In this document: piece after piece, positions 1 through 13,768 of the stretch
Numbering within the stretch: position 1 is the first letter of the stretch
Layout: each line of letters starts with the position of its first letter
DNA from: Liolophura sinensis
Taxonomy: Eukaryota > Mollusca > Polyplacophora > Chitonida > Chitonidae
Assembly: GCF_032854445.1 (NCBI RefSeq)
Contig: NC_088295.1
Span: 7,814,501 to 7,878,500, forward strand
DNA length: 64,000 nucleotides
Reading direction: 5' to 3'
Notes under the pieces: generated by a model
The model's database searches: none
Told to the model about the DNA's origin: nothing
Seen by the model: only the letters and a program-made list of their open reading frames with translations
Program-made: the position numbers and the translations under genes

Positions 1-839
1 GGCGCTATACCATTGCCCTTCACTACGCTACCAGGAAGCTGTCAAGCTGTTGTAGAAGCCAAAGTCATTAGCTTACACCACCCACACATCAGACTAGATA
101 TAAGATGTGATCTGCGCATACTGATTATATTCTTCAACACTTCACAAGGTGTTAACATGGTGTTAGAAACTAGTTTCAGCATGACATGTGATTACATGGC
201 TTGTGGTTAATCTAACAAAAAACAAATTATTAACGAAAACCTGAAAAGCCTGATTAGCACACGCATATGTAGTACGTGTGTAATACGCTGGAAAAATCCC
301 GTCAATAGCATGCTGACAAAATGCGCATGTAGTGGGTGCATGTAGAATTAACGGATTTTTTAACTTATTATTCTCTATTATCAAAGAGCAAGAGTGCTAT
401 TCACTGAATATCACTGCCCCCTGGGTATGTCCAGAAACATTTGATAAGGCCAGGAGTATATCCCTGACCTTGTCCTAAGAGAAGATGAGAATGGTAGACG
501 AAGAGAAACGACTCCTTACTCACAACCGCAGACGCAACTCTGCCCCCAGTCCTTCTACCCATCAGTACATATCAATATATAATTTTTATAGTTAGCCTTA
601 ATTTCAAAAAAAAACTGATGATTTCTTATATTTAGATGGAACAAATATTAATTTTGGTTGTGGAAGAAGCCAGGAAGGAGACTCCAGGAAAGAGATTGGG
701 GCTATCTCTTCTTGCTTGATGTTAACTTCCACAACAGATCGGTCAGCACTCTCATCGGTGCTAGAAACGACCTTATTATATCGAGAACCTTTGTACATTT
801 AGTTTTAAGTATTTTAATGTAGGTATAAATGATAATTTA

Positions 840-2320
840 TTACTAATAAATTTATTTACTCCAACAATCTTTTCTGGTTCACCATAAACTTTTAGCTTAG
901 GTTCTAGATGAAGTTTCTATTTACCGTAAAAATACATACCGACGGTTTTAGACGTTGAAAATCGAAAACGGTTTTCAACTGCCCATTTCTCGATCTTCCT
1001 GAGACAAAGCTGCATCTGACGTTCGATATTACTCATATTTTTTTGTGCGGTAGCATATCGGGAAATCACCAACATATAAGGAAACCTCTGCACCAGATGT
1101 TAATGCATTGGGTACGCTATTGATTTTATACTGCCCTGGTGTACACCCAATTCTTGCTAATACGAATCAGAATAAGTGGACCCCTCCCTTACAGCAAACT
1201 GGCGATCAGATAAAAATTAGGATATAAATAATGGTAAGCGACCTTTAAAACCCATATCTGAGAGATCAGTGACAATACCACATTTCCATATGATGTCGTA
1301 AGTCGAAAAATATCGATACCACATGTTCATTATCAATGAAATAAAGGTTTCAAATCGAAGAAGGTGATCTAGAGTTGATGGACAATGACGAAAACCACAC
1401 TGTGTATTTGATAATAAGCTGTTGGTTTCCAGGAACCAAACAAGTCAATCGTTTATCACCCGTTCCGTAATCTTACAGACAGCTAGTAAGAATTGTGGGA
1501 CCCTTATTAAACGGATCACTAAGATCCTTTCCGGGTTTAGGAACCGGGATAACACAGGCCTCCCCCACAGACAATTGCCGGTTATCCAATTATTATTAAG
1601 TAAGTTAAAGAGAGTTTCGAGTGGCTCCGATGGTAAATCATTCAGAAACTAAAGTAAATGTTATCAGGACTACATGCAGTATCATGTGCCTTGTTCATAG
1701 CAGCTTTAATCTCTTCGACTGAAAATAGACGACGGCATTCGAAGTTTTGGAACAGGACGGCAAATCAGTTTTCTCTTTCTGGTTTTTAATATGCTGGACT
1801 TTGGCGGAATAATTCTCAGAAAAAGATTTCTGGGATACTATTTAAGCCAGCTTATAAGCTATAGTATGTGGAGAGTTGATAAAATATCACCATCCTTCAA
1901 ATGGTGCACTTTACCCTTATTATTTTTGCCCTTGCGATTCTGAACCGTGTTCCAGTCCTACGTATGGATGCTTTTCATGTAATGCCTGAAACAAAGTTCC
2001 GCTAACAAGATCGTCTCTTGGACATTAGCAATCAACGAGCTTTGGCTCTAAAAATACGAACCTGGTTTAAAGTATTATCAGTAGGACAAAGATTAAAATT
2101 GCGTTGAGCATTTTTCGGGCCCATTAAGGCTCTATGGCAGTCAAACCCGGCTTTACTTTCGGATTTTTGATTTGTCGAGGTCTTAGGAATAGTTGTATCC
2201 GTAGCTATTAGAAGAAGTTCATTAAATTTTAGTATGGAATTATCTGCAGCACTGAGAGCTTGTGAAGTGATGTCAGCTTCACAGCAAATTTCAAATGCGG
2301 TCCAATATGATTGATCGAAT
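840..2320 (-). pseudogene. Decayed non-LTR retrotransposon (LINE, jockey-like) reverse-transcriptase region
   Basis: Read on the minus strand across several frames, conserved pieces of a LINE ORF2 appear in order from high to low coordinate. The linker between endonuclease and RT has IPKTSTN near 2190. The entry to the RT domain reads VIPVPKPGKDLSDP near 1560-1510. The fingers/palm block QCGFRHCPSTLDHLL lies near 1400-1350. WKCGIVTDLSDMGFKGRLPL lies near 1290-1230. A palm block like SLYVGDF..CY (a catalytic YxDD-type site, with G in place of the first D) lies near 1090. A tail like FTVNRNFI and LKVYGEPEKIVGV lies near 930-860. Stops and frameshifts are frequent, so it is dead. Frames on the opposite strand here (for example 1422-1652) are shadows. 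Confidence 0.75.
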
Positions 2321-2330
2321 TTCCACCTAC

Positions 2331-3030
2331 CTACGAAATCACATGACAGACATGCTTACTAAACTTACATATAGTTAGTGCGTCAAATGGCGAGGAAACC
2401 ACCTTACAAGTATGTTTAAAAATCGCACATGTAGAGGGCGCGTCATATGATGAAGGAATATGGTGACATAATAGAAAGACATGACAACGGTGAGGCATCC
2501 CTTGACAAGCATATGGGCACTCCACGCGGTGAGCAAATCACATGACACCGGTGAGGGAACCACATGACAAACATGCTCAGCAAACGCGCATGTAGTAGTT
2601 GCGTCATATGACGAGTAAATCACACTGCAAGAATGCTTAGGAAACGCGTATGTTGTGAGCCTAAGCAGACTTAACACGTTAGAGAAATCTTCTGAGAACC
2701 GTGCTTGGCAAACGTGTATGTTGTGACCCCAAGGAAGTACGTAACACGTTGGAGACATCTTCTGACAACCGTGCTTAGCAAACGCGTATGTTGTGACCCC
2801 AAGGAAGTACGTAACACGTTGGAGAAATCTTCTGACAACCGTGCTTAGCAAACGCGTATGTTGTGAGCCTAGGCAGTACGTAACTCGTTGGAAAAATCTT
2901 CTGACAACCGTGCTTAGCAAACGTGTATGTTGTGACCCCAAGGAAGTACGTAACACGTTGGAGAAATCTTCTGACAACCGTGCTTAGCACACGCGCTTGA
3001 TATGAATGTATTGGGTGCGTCATACTGTAG
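2331..3030. repeat. Minisatellite, 70-bp units
   Basis: Five well-conserved 70-bp units at about 2640-2995 share GTGCTTAGCAAACGCGTATG, TTGTGACCCCAAGGAAGTAC and GAGAAATCTTCTGACAACC. More diverged units extend left to about 2331. Faint relatives (GCATGTAGTGGGTGC) also occur near 160-360 and 3190-3280. The minus frame at 2375-2977 is open only because of the repeat. Confidence 0.85.
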
Positions 3031-3299
3031 AGATAAGCCAAAACGCTTATCCAGCTTGTTCACCATTTTGTTGAGCATAATATATCACAAATACGGAATT
3101 TAGAAGTTTCCGAAAATTTGGGCATTATGTACTTTATTATCGTTAATTGTGCTATACTACCTAGCGCGAATAATGTGAATGTTCATGTAAGTGGTGCGTC
3201 ACACGGTGTGAAAACCTTCTAACAACTATCCATATTAAAAGCGCGTGAATATAGTTGGTGTGTCAAGCGGTGAGAAAATTGCCCCTCCTGTCGTACTTG

Positions 3300-5220
3300 T
3301 AAATTAACGCTTCCTGAAAAGCAATTAAGCCTCGCCGGCAATGTCTCAGAACTAAACAAGCGTTAATCGGCCGCACGCGGGTTCGAATCCCAGACTCGGT
3401 ATAACTTCCAGATCAGGATACGGGGGTATTTAGCCATTAGGACAATGTACTACAAGACAAATGACCAACTCTATCATGTTAGGTCTGCCAGACTTTAAGA
3501 ATCAAGGGTGTTTATAGCCTCTGGAGCCAGGGTTGTCAGACTCATCGATAGATGAATCAATAGAGCTTATAGAGAGCTTGAGGCATTATTCAGAAGGATA
3601 CTGTGTCAGAGTGACCTCGTTGATCGAACGATATTTAGCTAACGACATCTTTTGGTCATGTTTAAGCTTAACACAAGTTTAAGACCCCGTTATCTGTCTC
3701 TTTGAAGTCTGTCAATTCAGCCGAGTGTTGTAACTTCTGTGACAGCGAAGAGGAGATAACTCGTGTCACCCGAGGTAGTAAAACGACGGCAGTGTAAAAG
3801 CACACCGAGCTCCCACGTGTGCCGTAGAACGTTACAAGGTGACTATCTAACAAAGTTATTATAACCGGCTTCTATCCACTACCATAAAAATATGCATAGC
3901 CTAACATGTCTGACAATACAAGTCCCTAGCAGATACACAAATCATATTAGCATGGTCTTACCTTATTACAAACTCTCCAACATAACACTTTGTGACCTCA
4001 TGGCGTCTTTTCGTCTTGCATCCCGTGAGTCCATGTCGTGTGTATCGCACTTGTCACCCAAACAAGTCTTGGTTATATTACTGCGGTCTCAATGATCAAT
4101 ACAGGCAGCTCAGTGTTAAGGTATCCCTTCCCTGTGTATAACAGCAAGCATAGCAGGTACGGCGAGTAGCGTAGCGGGCCACAGCTAGCTTGTCTACAGA
4201 GAAGTGGACTGTCCCAGACAGAACGCTTCTATGCATATAATATATCCCCTTCCTGAATGCACACAAAAGAGTTTCCCGTTCTATCTCTGTATACAGTGTA
4301 TTATATACTTTTTACTCAGCTGTGTGATTACTGATATAAGTATGATAAAGAGCATACAAATGGCTTATTTCTTGTGGTGCTCTCTCGCTCATTCGTGTCG
4401 TGGACGGATCGTCATGTTGTTACTCTGTAAACCAGGTCAGTGTTAACCTTGCAACTGAAAGACTTGTCCGTACTGGGAGATACAATTACCGCCTGTTGGA
4501 TGAAAGAAGGCTTGGTGTTTTAGACCTTAGTACATGTATCACCACCAGTAATTTGTGCATGGAGAATATATGGCCTATGAGCGATTGCTTGTCAGAACAC
4601 AGACAGGTATCAACGTAGGCTTTACCCTGTATCTGATCAAGAAAGCCGAGAGGGTGGTGGCCAGATGATTAACATGTTTGCCTTTCTATGGTCAATGCAC
4701 ACAAGGTATTTGTTCCGCCCAAGCCTCGAGATTCGCCCGCCTGCAGTGATCAAAACAGATCTCATAAGATGATATTACATAAAGCTCGTTGGAGGCCAGT
4801 TTAATTTCACCAACTTTTGAATCCGACATACACTTTGGTCTGGTTTTTACGGGAACAATCTGTAGGTCACACGGGGGAAAGTTCGGCAGTTATTTGCCAA
4901 TGGTCAGCACGTACGGACATACGGCGTTGAATACCAGTCAAATAAATAGATAAATGACAAAGAAATGTTATCACTGACGCCATTAAATATCAAAGCTGGA
5001 AATACATTTCTTGATCACGTAACCTTAAATTCACACCTGTAACCGACATTTCCAACAGTTGTTTCCGTTCTTCATTGAATGGAAACTTTTCTGTATTAAA
5101 ATCTGTTTTGTCTAACCATACTTTTAATTTATTGGACTGTTTTGCCTTGTATTAAAAGCTATGTTATTTTATGAAAGCAGGCTCCAGGCTTTTGACTGAC
5201 AGAAACGTGCCCGGTCGCGG
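3300..5220. other. No gene seen
   Basis: AT-rich unique sequence. TTCGAATCCCA near 3382 and a tRNA-like stretch near 4650-4745 suggest decayed SINE pieces. Open frames (67-80 codons) have no splice context or recognisable motif. Confidence 0.5.
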
Positions 5221-5229
5221 TTTGGATAG

Positions 5230-5640
5230 AGTCCAGGGGTATTGGTCAGAGCCAAGGGGAAGCGATCAGAGCCAAGCGGAAACAGGTCAAAGCCCAGTAA
5301 GGAAACATGTCACAGCACCGAGGAAATCAGTCAGAGCCCATAGGAAACAGCTCAGGGTACAGTGAAAACCGGTCAAAGGAAACAGGTCAAGGATAAGAGG
5401 AAATACATCAGAACTCAGAGGAAACAGATCAGAGCTCAGAGGAAACAACTCAGAGTACAGTGAAAACCGGTCAGAGGAAACAGGTCAAGGCTTAGAGGAA
5501 ACAGATCAGAACTCAGAGGAAACAGATCAGAGCTCAGAGGAAACAGATCAGAGCTCATGGTACAGTGAATACCGGTCAGAGGAAACAGGTCAAGACTTAG
5601 AGGAAACGGATCAGACCCAGATGAAACCACTTCACGTCAC
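5230..5640. repeat. Minisatellite, 21-bp basic unit with higher-order structure
   Basis: The unit AGGAAACAGATCAGAGCTCA is repeated, and a longer variant block containing GTACAGTGAAAACCGGTCAG recurs three times. On the minus strand the 21-bp period gives a heptad-like SSDLFPL reading, which I regard as an artefact. Confidence 0.85.
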
Positions 5641-6390
5641 AGGTTCATAACAACTCTCACAAAACACAGAACCGATCAGAAGAGAGCCGAAATCGATCAC
5701 AGGTGCAGGGCGCTATGCTTAAATCTGTAGAGGCATATCTTGCTAAAATAGTAAGCCAGTTGCTATTTGAATTTTTTGTACTTGATGCCTCGCAGGCCCT
5801 AGCCTTCTAGATATTTAATGAGCTGTCTGGCCTTGCGGTATACATGTGCATGTTGTTCTGATTATTTCAAGACCGGGTATGTCAAACATGTGTTATACAG
5901 AACCTAAACAAACTGGCGTTCATACAACATCGAATATGTTTCCATGAGTATATTGCAACACATGGTTGGGCTATGTCGATAACGTATTGCTGATTTATGA
6001 CAGACTAAATATACACGCAATTACTATCCGCATAGAAGTATGGCAATAGCGGCATCAGATAGACGTAACCGAGACCTGCATCTCTCTTGTACGTATATCA
6101 AAGTCTGTTCGAAGGTCGAAGTTGGTGCCTGTGCATCTACTTCATTCGTCCTTGGATAACTAAGAAGGACAGAAATTATCGTCTGCTCGACAGACGAGTG
6201 GCGACAGTGTTCAAATAGCAGAACTCTCCATATCGATGATCGTAAAAAAAACGGCCTATTTCTGATGGTCATTATAATTATATGGAGAAATAAAGTTTAA
6301 TTCCGAAACACTCAGTGTAACATAGATGTGCGCGATGATCTCATAAAACCCTTTTCTGAAAGAGTCATTGTATTACTCTCAAAAAAAATA

Positions 6391-6635
6391 GGGGCCTCCG
6401 TGGCTCAGTTGGCTAGCGCAGCGTAATTACCCAGGAGTCTCTCACCAATGCGGTCGCTGTGAGTTCAATTCCAGCTCATGCTGGCTTCCTCTCCGGCCGC
6501 ACGTGGGGGAGGTCTGTCAGCAACCTGCGGACGGTCGTGCTCTGCCCGGTTTCCACCCACCATAATGCTAGCCGCCGTCATATAAGTGAAATATTCTTGA
6601 GTACGGCGTAAAACACCAATCAAATAAATAAATAA
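6391..6635 (+). mobile_element. tRNA-derived SINE, near full length
   Basis: The tRNA-like head GGGCCTCCGTGGCTCAGTTGG holds an A box, and a degenerate B box (GTGAGTTCAATTCC) follows. The body contains GCTGGCTTCCTCTCCGGCC and CATAATGCTAGCCGCCGTC, and the 3' end is ATTCTTGAGTACGGCGTAAA then CACCAATCAAATAAATAAAT. A 13-base piece of the body is lost relative to the copy at 42571 (missing the GGTTTCCGCCGG stretch). It is dispersed in both orientations through the window. Confidence 0.85.
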
Positions 6636-6904
6636 CTCAAAAAAAAAATAGTCTGTTAAATTTAACAGAGAATCTGTTATTTGAGTGATGTATTTTGTTA
6701 TTGCAGGAGATTTTTTGTGTCAAATGTAGCGCACAAATTCGGTTAATTCAACATAAAGACCGCATTAGACTAACAGGATAGTATGTTGAATATGACAGTA
6801 TCTCAAAATAACAGAATACATTCCAATATCACTGAAACAACCGACGTTCTGCTAAAAAGAAGTGATTAGTTTTGTGTGTATCAGCCTCACAGTCATTTTA
6901 AACA

Positions 6905-7475
6905 TACAACAATGCCACACATCGCAGGATTCGCTGCATCGTATGCTAAAATCGGCACAACAATGACACACAGCACGGGGTGTGCTACACCGTAATCGGT
7001 ATTCGGCACAACTGTGACACACAACACAGGGTGTGCTGCACCTTAGGCGGTATTCGGCACGTCAGTGACACTTTGAGGAGGGTGTGCAGGAACTGAGGGG
7101 CAACAATGACACAACACAGGTGGTATTCGGCGCAACAATGACACACAACGCAAGGTGTGCTGCACCTAAGGTGGTATTCGTCACAATAATTACACACAAC
7201 GCAAGAGATGCTGCACATTAGACGGTATTTGGCACAGCAATAACACAGCGCAGGGTGTGCTGCACTTAAAGTAGAATTCGGCGGAATTCAAGACAACAAT
7301 GACACACAAGGCATGTTGTGCTACACCTTAAACCCAATTCGGCATAGAAATGACACAAAGCAGGGTGGGCTACACCTTAGGCGGAATTGGGCACAACAAC
7401 GACTCAACGCAGGGTGGGCTACACATTAAACGGAATTCGGCATAGTAATGACACAACGCAGGATGGGCTACACCT
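6905..7475. repeat. Minisatellite, about 50-bp units
   Basis: Units contain GGCACAACAATGACACACAA, CGCAGGGTGTGCTGCACCTT and AGGCGGTATTCGG, and decay to the right. About 11 units. Confidence 0.8.
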
Positions 7476-7479
7476 TATC

Positions 7480-10400
7480 TGAAGTGTGTTTTTCTGAAGA
7501 AGATCAAATCACAAAGCCACAGATAAAAACCTATCAGTCTTTGTTGAGTGTTGGATATTGATTCAGTGACAGTTAGTCATGAACCACGAAGAAGGACACA
7601 AATAAAAGACAAAAACTAAAAATAATGTTAGCAGAGTTATGGCTCAGATAAGACATTTTCCATACTGGCCAAATGACTATCAGGGTCGGGAATGTGCTTT
7701 ACTAAAGATATATCATTAGTCTCTTACATTAATGAATATGAGAAGATTGATGAATTCACTCGTTATTCTCACTGATGAAAACGCAACTTCACCGAATCGT
7801 ATTTCATAAAACAACACCATTAGAGCCGGTATCCGCCAGCATTCACATTTTTCATATGTCCGTTATCAGAGTTAAAGTTGATGGGCGTGATACGTTAGGA
7901 CTATGTTTTACGCAGTACTCATGAATATTTCACTTGTACGACGGGGGCCAGCGTTATTATGGTTGGAAGTAACCGGGTAGAACGTGGGGGAAACCCACGA
8001 CCATCCACAGGTTGCTGGCAGACCTGCCCACGTATGGTGTTAGGACTAAGTAGTAACTCTTGAAATATAGGAATAATCTAACTCTAGAAAGTCTACTAAT
8101 TCTCGTCTCTGAAATAAGTACACCGGAGAAAGTGCTCTGTTTTTGAGGAAGATTGGATCTATTTTGGTATGATTTCGGTAATATAATGTTTACAGCCTGG
8201 TCGATGTACTTCAGTTTAAGTTTCAACATTTCACTTAAAGGCAAAGACCTATAAAAATTGAAGTAGGCATCACTAAATAGACCACGTAAAACAATACATT
8301 AATTAAATATATTTCCATTTATTTCTTACACGCTCAAACGTGAATTCTAAGGTGGGCTTTATGGACCATACTATCAGAGGTTAGGAACTATGACGTCACA
8401 AGACAGTTTTACAACTTCATTCACGACGCTGACTGTTGAAATATTTCTTTTTTCCATGGATGAAAGATTACTGAAATAATGTTCCCAAAAATTTCTTCCT
8501 GCTGGTGAACATCAGGAAAAATAGGTGATATGACATTCCTAGACACCGTCAGTATGGCTCATATCCCACCATAGTTTTCAAATATTTAAATACCTTTCAA
8601 CACTCTTTGAAAATCAGAAAACAAAGACGAAAGTATATTTGCGAATAGTTTTCATTTGCCTGTATGAAGAGCCTTACTTCATATTTTAGCTATCTTTTGC
8701 TTTAAACATCCGCTTTACGAAAACAGGAATATAGGGGAATCTAATGATGACATGGTCGTGTCTACATGGATACCAGGCTACATATATCATGCCTTATGAC
8801 ATTTTTTTCCTTTATTATTGTAAACACGCTTTGTTTCATTCTTATTTGTTTCATCATTCGGTTCAAATCACAAGCACAGCTACACCAGAATAGAAATGAC
8901 GTCTTCGAAGTTTGCGGTGATATAATTGTATTTCACTCCAAATTTTTCGACCCTTGTTTCGATTTTTGCTCTACTCCAAAGTGTCTTAAATTTTGTAGTT
9001 CTAAGCAAAACTTGAAGGACTTATATACTTTGTGGTCTATTTCCAGAAATATGCCGTCTTCACACAATGGATCAATTACTTGACAACAAAGAACCCCTTG
9101 CAACTAGAAAGGAAGTCGTCCCAGTGTGGTGCAGAAGTGAGGTGTCTTATCCTGCAGAAAACCCAGGAAAATTTACTTGAATATGAAATAGAATTACTAA
9201 AGAAAACATGTACGTGTCTGAAAAATTGGAGTGATGTGCTTTATACTTTTGGTTTCATCAGAAGATGAAAGCAGGGTGAAAAGCAGATTGTGCTATTTTA
9301 AGGTGTCTTCCCGAAGGAATTGTTTTCATAATGATTACATGAACCAAAATCATTTCCATACACTTGATTTCTTGTTAGTGTGTTATAAGCTATAACGAAG
9401 TATCGTGCTGGTTCACGCAATCATATTTTTATAAATCGAAAAAAAAAAATGAAATAAAAAAATGTTGTATAGAACTCGACATTCACCGTAACAATTATCG
9501 GTTTATAGCACATTATCCGTATTGGTTCCAGTGATAACCTGGGTGTCTTTTAAACCCTTATGTCGAACATGAGTTCGATTCCTTTTCTGCATACCGGGTA
9601 AGCCCTTGCGTCATTTCGCAGGCTGGTAATTGACCTGAGGGACAGGGTAGAGATTTCCCATCTAGTTGCAAGGGGTTCTTCAGATTTCAACATTTCAAAC
9701 CAGGTTTTCAGAAACACGGGGCATTTTATTTAATTCAGAGGCCCGTGGTAATAGTACTATTGGCTTTCTATAATACTTCCGGTACGGTGCTCATTAGAAT
9801 AACGATGTTCATATTTATTTCTCTGAAAAGCAATTAACATCAAATGTTACAGTTCCATTACAAGTGCCCCTGACACTTTGTAGCAATTAGGCAAAGTACC
9901 TACTTAACAAAACTGGTAGGATTTATCTTGAGATACCTCAAATGTAGGGGCGATTTTACTTCCGGTTAATCAGATATCAAAGTCATTGAGAGTTTTCCGG
10001 AGTGGAATTTTGAAATCAAACCCTGAATCTTCCACTAGAAGTTTATCTGCACCAGTTTCCTGTTTTCTTGTTTTCTAAGGATCTCGCCATGTTATAAGTC
10101 ACGTATGGAGAACCCATTTTGTTAATATAACTTGTGTAATTCTACACTGCTATGAAAGAAACAAATTTAGAAGCCATTACGAAAAATCAATAGAATCGAG
10201 AACAAAGGGAGCTGCCAGTACTGACCCAATAAGATAACCTCTGGTAATGGGTTTTACACTGGTAGGCGCCCGGCTTCTTTAAAAAGACGGTCAGTCAGTG
10301 GATGTTAGCTGCTTTATAAATGTCATTACTGAGGACATCACCTGATCAACCCACTGAAGGCTGCCTCGTGCCACAGATGCATTCCACTACCGCAGCACTC

Positions 10401-10985
10401 GGACTACAGTCACCATGTCAGCTGCAGCTACTCTGTGTTCTAGTCTTTATTATTAGTTTTAATGAACAAAGGAAGAAAAACACACTTCTGTATATGATTG
10501 GTTCCACTAAGCCTCCGTGGGCTATGTTACTTTTATCTATATGTATACCATAAAAGCATTCGTACAGCACATCTGCGCTTTGTCCAAGTTGCGTCATTGT
10601 ATTTTTTGTCAAATACCTTTATATGGTGAAATAAAAATCCAATGACCCTAGACGACAAGGGCTCGGTTCGAATGTGGCTTTAAGTCAGGAGAGTTATCCG
10701 GTCCCATATTGGTCAGGTTCACGCCATCCTTGGAGTTGTCGTGTCAGTGAATCAAAATGAATCAACTACTTAATGATTAGATGAGCTTTATAGTGACTGT
10801 GAAGATGTAAAGTTTACTATATAAGTAACGATGAATCGTTTGGATTTCATTCCACATGGAATTTTAAATCTGATGTGTTCTCGAATCTCACAGAATATTA
10901 ACGAATAAGAAATATAAATCCCTCAGTCTCACTGTTCTGGTGCTGATACTTGTCATCATTAGCTATTAAACTGACTTCCATCACA
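7480..10985. other. No gene seen
   Basis: Apart from the SINE fragment at 7890-8042, unique AT-rich sequence. The plus frames at 8766-9268 (105 and 78 codons) carry one hydrophobic stretch but no family resemblance. A tRNA-like B-box relic (GAGTTCGATTCC) lies near 9570. Confidence 0.45.
7890..8042 (-). mobile_element. SINE 3' fragment
   Basis: TTTTACGCAGTACTCATGAA, ATATTTCACTTGTACGACGG and CATCCACAGGTTGCTGGCAG are the reversed 3' half and body of the 6391 family. The tRNA-like head is missing. Confidence 0.7.
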
Positions 10986-11024
10986 CAATCCGATTTATTT
11001 ATTTATTTGATTGAGGTTTTACGC

Positions 11025-11430
11025 CGCACTCAGGAATATTTCTGTATACTTCCAAGTCACATTTCTGTCAGTGCGTAGACCTGTATACTTCCAAGGCATA
11101 TTTCTATCCATATGTAGATTTGTATACTTCCAAGACATATTTCTATCAGTGCATAGACTTGCATACTTCCAAGACATATTTCTGTCAGTGTGTAGAAGTG
11201 TATACTTCCAAGCTGTACCTGTATTTCTGTAAGTGTATATATTTAAATACATTCAAGAGATATTCCGCAAACAGATTTACTCAAAGAAACATTTCTGTAT
11301 ACGTGCAGACCTGTATATATTCAGATAACACATTTATTTTTACCCTCCTACACTTTCAACAGATATATCTGTCAGTCAGAAAATTTCTTTACCTCCAAGA
11401 CATTCTCTGTCAGTAAGTAGACTGATACAC
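11025..11430. repeat. Minisatellite, 39-bp units, first array
   Basis: Units read ATACTTCCAAGACATATTTC then TGTCAGTGCGTAGACCTGT. Because 39 is a multiple of 3, each unit encodes 13 residues in every frame (for example YFQDIFLSVxRxV), which makes open frames on both strands. A SINE tail (10990-11035) precedes it. Confidence 0.85.
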
Positions 11431-12064
11431 GGGCACCTTGCATCTCCATAGTTGTGTAGATTCACAGGTCTGTAACAGGTCATCGGATCACGTCGTATGT
11501 TTATACACTCCCTTAGATATCAAGGCCTAGTCTACCATATTATAGAGAGGCATATTTGTATATAAAACTATTCTGTGATACATAGACTCTATGATAAAGG
11601 AATATGGTTTCATTGCTCAACTGAAACTATCAAATTACAAGATTATATCAGAATATTGCGTACGTTGGACACACCACCGTGAAACCGAAGATATTATACA
11701 ACATTAAAGAGACTTCGTTACATGTCGAAGTTCCTAACGTGGGAAGTAAAAGCCTTGCTGTTGTCATTCTCAACGTAAAATAAATTGCTGTGACAGAACC
11801 TCACAGAAAGTTTATTACAATGATAAAAAAATAATTGCATGGTGCGAACAAAATATTGGTGCAGTATAGGTTTTAGTGCAACAGCGTACGTGTTGGAAGA
11901 TATCCTCTTGCACTGATCTGCTATATGATAAAACATCAGAGACAGCATTAACTGTGTAATTCTGCCTTGTGCTTGTGTAGACTGACAGCTTCTTCATTCT
12001 TAGACAAATAACTATTGGAATTCTGACCAATTTACCTTCTAGTCTGTCTCATCTTTTCTCAGCC

Positions 12065-12540
12065 AGCACTGTGAACACTGTTATCTTCATTTCCGCACGA
12101 GCGGAAGATATTATAGAACATCAGATAGACTTGGTTGCATGTCAAAGTCCCTAACGTGGGAACTAAAAGCCTTGCTGTCATCATTCTGGACATGTCAAAA
12201 TAAGTGCCTGTGACAGAACCTCACAGCAACTTTATTACATTGAAAAAAAAAATAATTAGCGCGAACAAAATATTGGTGCAGTATAGGAAATTGTACGACA
12301 GCGTACGTAGTAGAAGACATTGCCTTGCGCAGATTTGCTATACGATATAACATCAGAGACAACATTATCTGTGTACTTTTGTCTTATGTATGTGTAGACT
12401 GAAGGCTTCTTTATTCTTAGACAAATAACTGTTGGAATTCTGAACAATTTATCTTCCAGTCTGTCTCATCTGACGACTTAATGTCTTTTCTCAGCTCGAG
12501 CCGAGCTTAGAGATTAACAAGTGGCCGTTTAAAATGATTG
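12065..12540 (+). repeat. Near-identical block shared with 18600-19080
   Basis: CGCACGAGCGGAAGATATTA through AATAACTGTTGGAATTCTGA is repeated almost base for base 6532 bases downstream, including a matching 63-codon minus frame. This pair is younger than the other duplicates in the region. Confidence 0.9.
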
Positions 12541-13404
12541 GAATTATTCAAATCTCTATAGCTGGTATAGAGCTACCATAGCAATAACTGAGGCGGCAGA
12601 ATATCGGCTGAGATGACAAAGTAGTTACCAATATGATAGATGATCTGCCAACGTTTTAACCTCAGAGTCAATTTGCAAGCCCAGGAATCACAACATGGTT
12701 TTCCCTAAGCTCATCAAAAGAAACCACCAAGATCGATGTAAAAGACCTCTATTACCAGTACCTCGGTATTATATATTTGTCACCAATTGCTCAACGAGCC
12801 TGCACACAACGGGATTACACAAACAGTCTAGTTCTGAGTCGTAGGTTTTGTCATAACATCTTAATTGCTGACAAGTCAGAGCTTTTTTGCTAGATGCCAG
12901 TTAATATTTGTTCCACTTGGGATTCCCCAGCCACTGGTGTATTTCTTCAGTTGCCATAAACCAATCAGCTCATTGCGGTGACCCCCTTTTTTGCCCCCTG
13001 TATGCAGAAGATCCCAACTGCTGAAAGGGTCGAATCTCCCCAAAGAGTAATTACAAGACATCCTCTTCACGACAATAAATGAATACAGAGGACTGCTGTT
13101 GGACCAAATTGTTAAGGATACGGGACACGTTAATGTACTCAATGTTGTGAAGAGATAGATCCAAGGTCAGGATGTCTTACATGTGGACGTTAAACCACAC
13201 CCACTTTCGAAAACAATTAAGGCGTGGTCAATTTTCTAACATGAATGTCCGAAAGACAGTTATGGTATCTTTACACGCTGCGCTTCTGCACATAATGAAT
13301 TTGAACATATGAAACGTGTTAGGGAGAAATGCAATCCCTATATAAATAAATGGAATACAGCACGTGGACAAAGAATAGGAAATCACCTGTTGGGTGACAC
13401 TATG

Positions 13405-13525
13405 GCACGAAGTCATGGTAGGATGCCAGCATCGTGTCATCAATGCTTCGTGCCATTGTGCCATCGCTCCGTGCCATCTTGTCATCGCTTCGTATCATCG
13501 TGCCATCTCATGGAACGATTTTACG
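13405..13525. repeat. Short imperfect tandem repeat
   Basis: Repeats of GCCATCGTGCCATCGCTTCG-like sequence. They are responsible for the open frames on both strands at 13228-13650. Confidence 0.6.
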
Positions 13526-13768
13526 ATGATTGCCTCATCTGGCTAAAATACCCGACGCGTCTAAGAGATAATTTTTGTCAATGGGTAGACTCCTATACGT
13601 CTAGCATACATCTCTGTCAACGTCTATCTCCCCGGAATGGTATGTTGTAGCAGGTAATGAGTTCAGGTCATGTGTTTGTACACTCGCTCAGATATCAGAA
13701 CGTAGACTGCGTAGAAATGTGAGGATGAAAATTGTACATGAAACCATTCTGTGACACATTACATGTAC

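Noticed and set aside
2375-2977. 200-codon minus-strand open frame
   Set aside because: It coincides with the 70-bp minisatellite and repeats the same peptide (for example GSQHTRLLSTVVRRF) in shifted form; there is no splice or start context.
11011-11416. Overlapping plus and minus frames with YFQDIFLSV and KYTxLHTDRNM repeats
   Set aside because: Product of a 39-bp repeat, a multiple of 3, that happens to lack stops on both strands.
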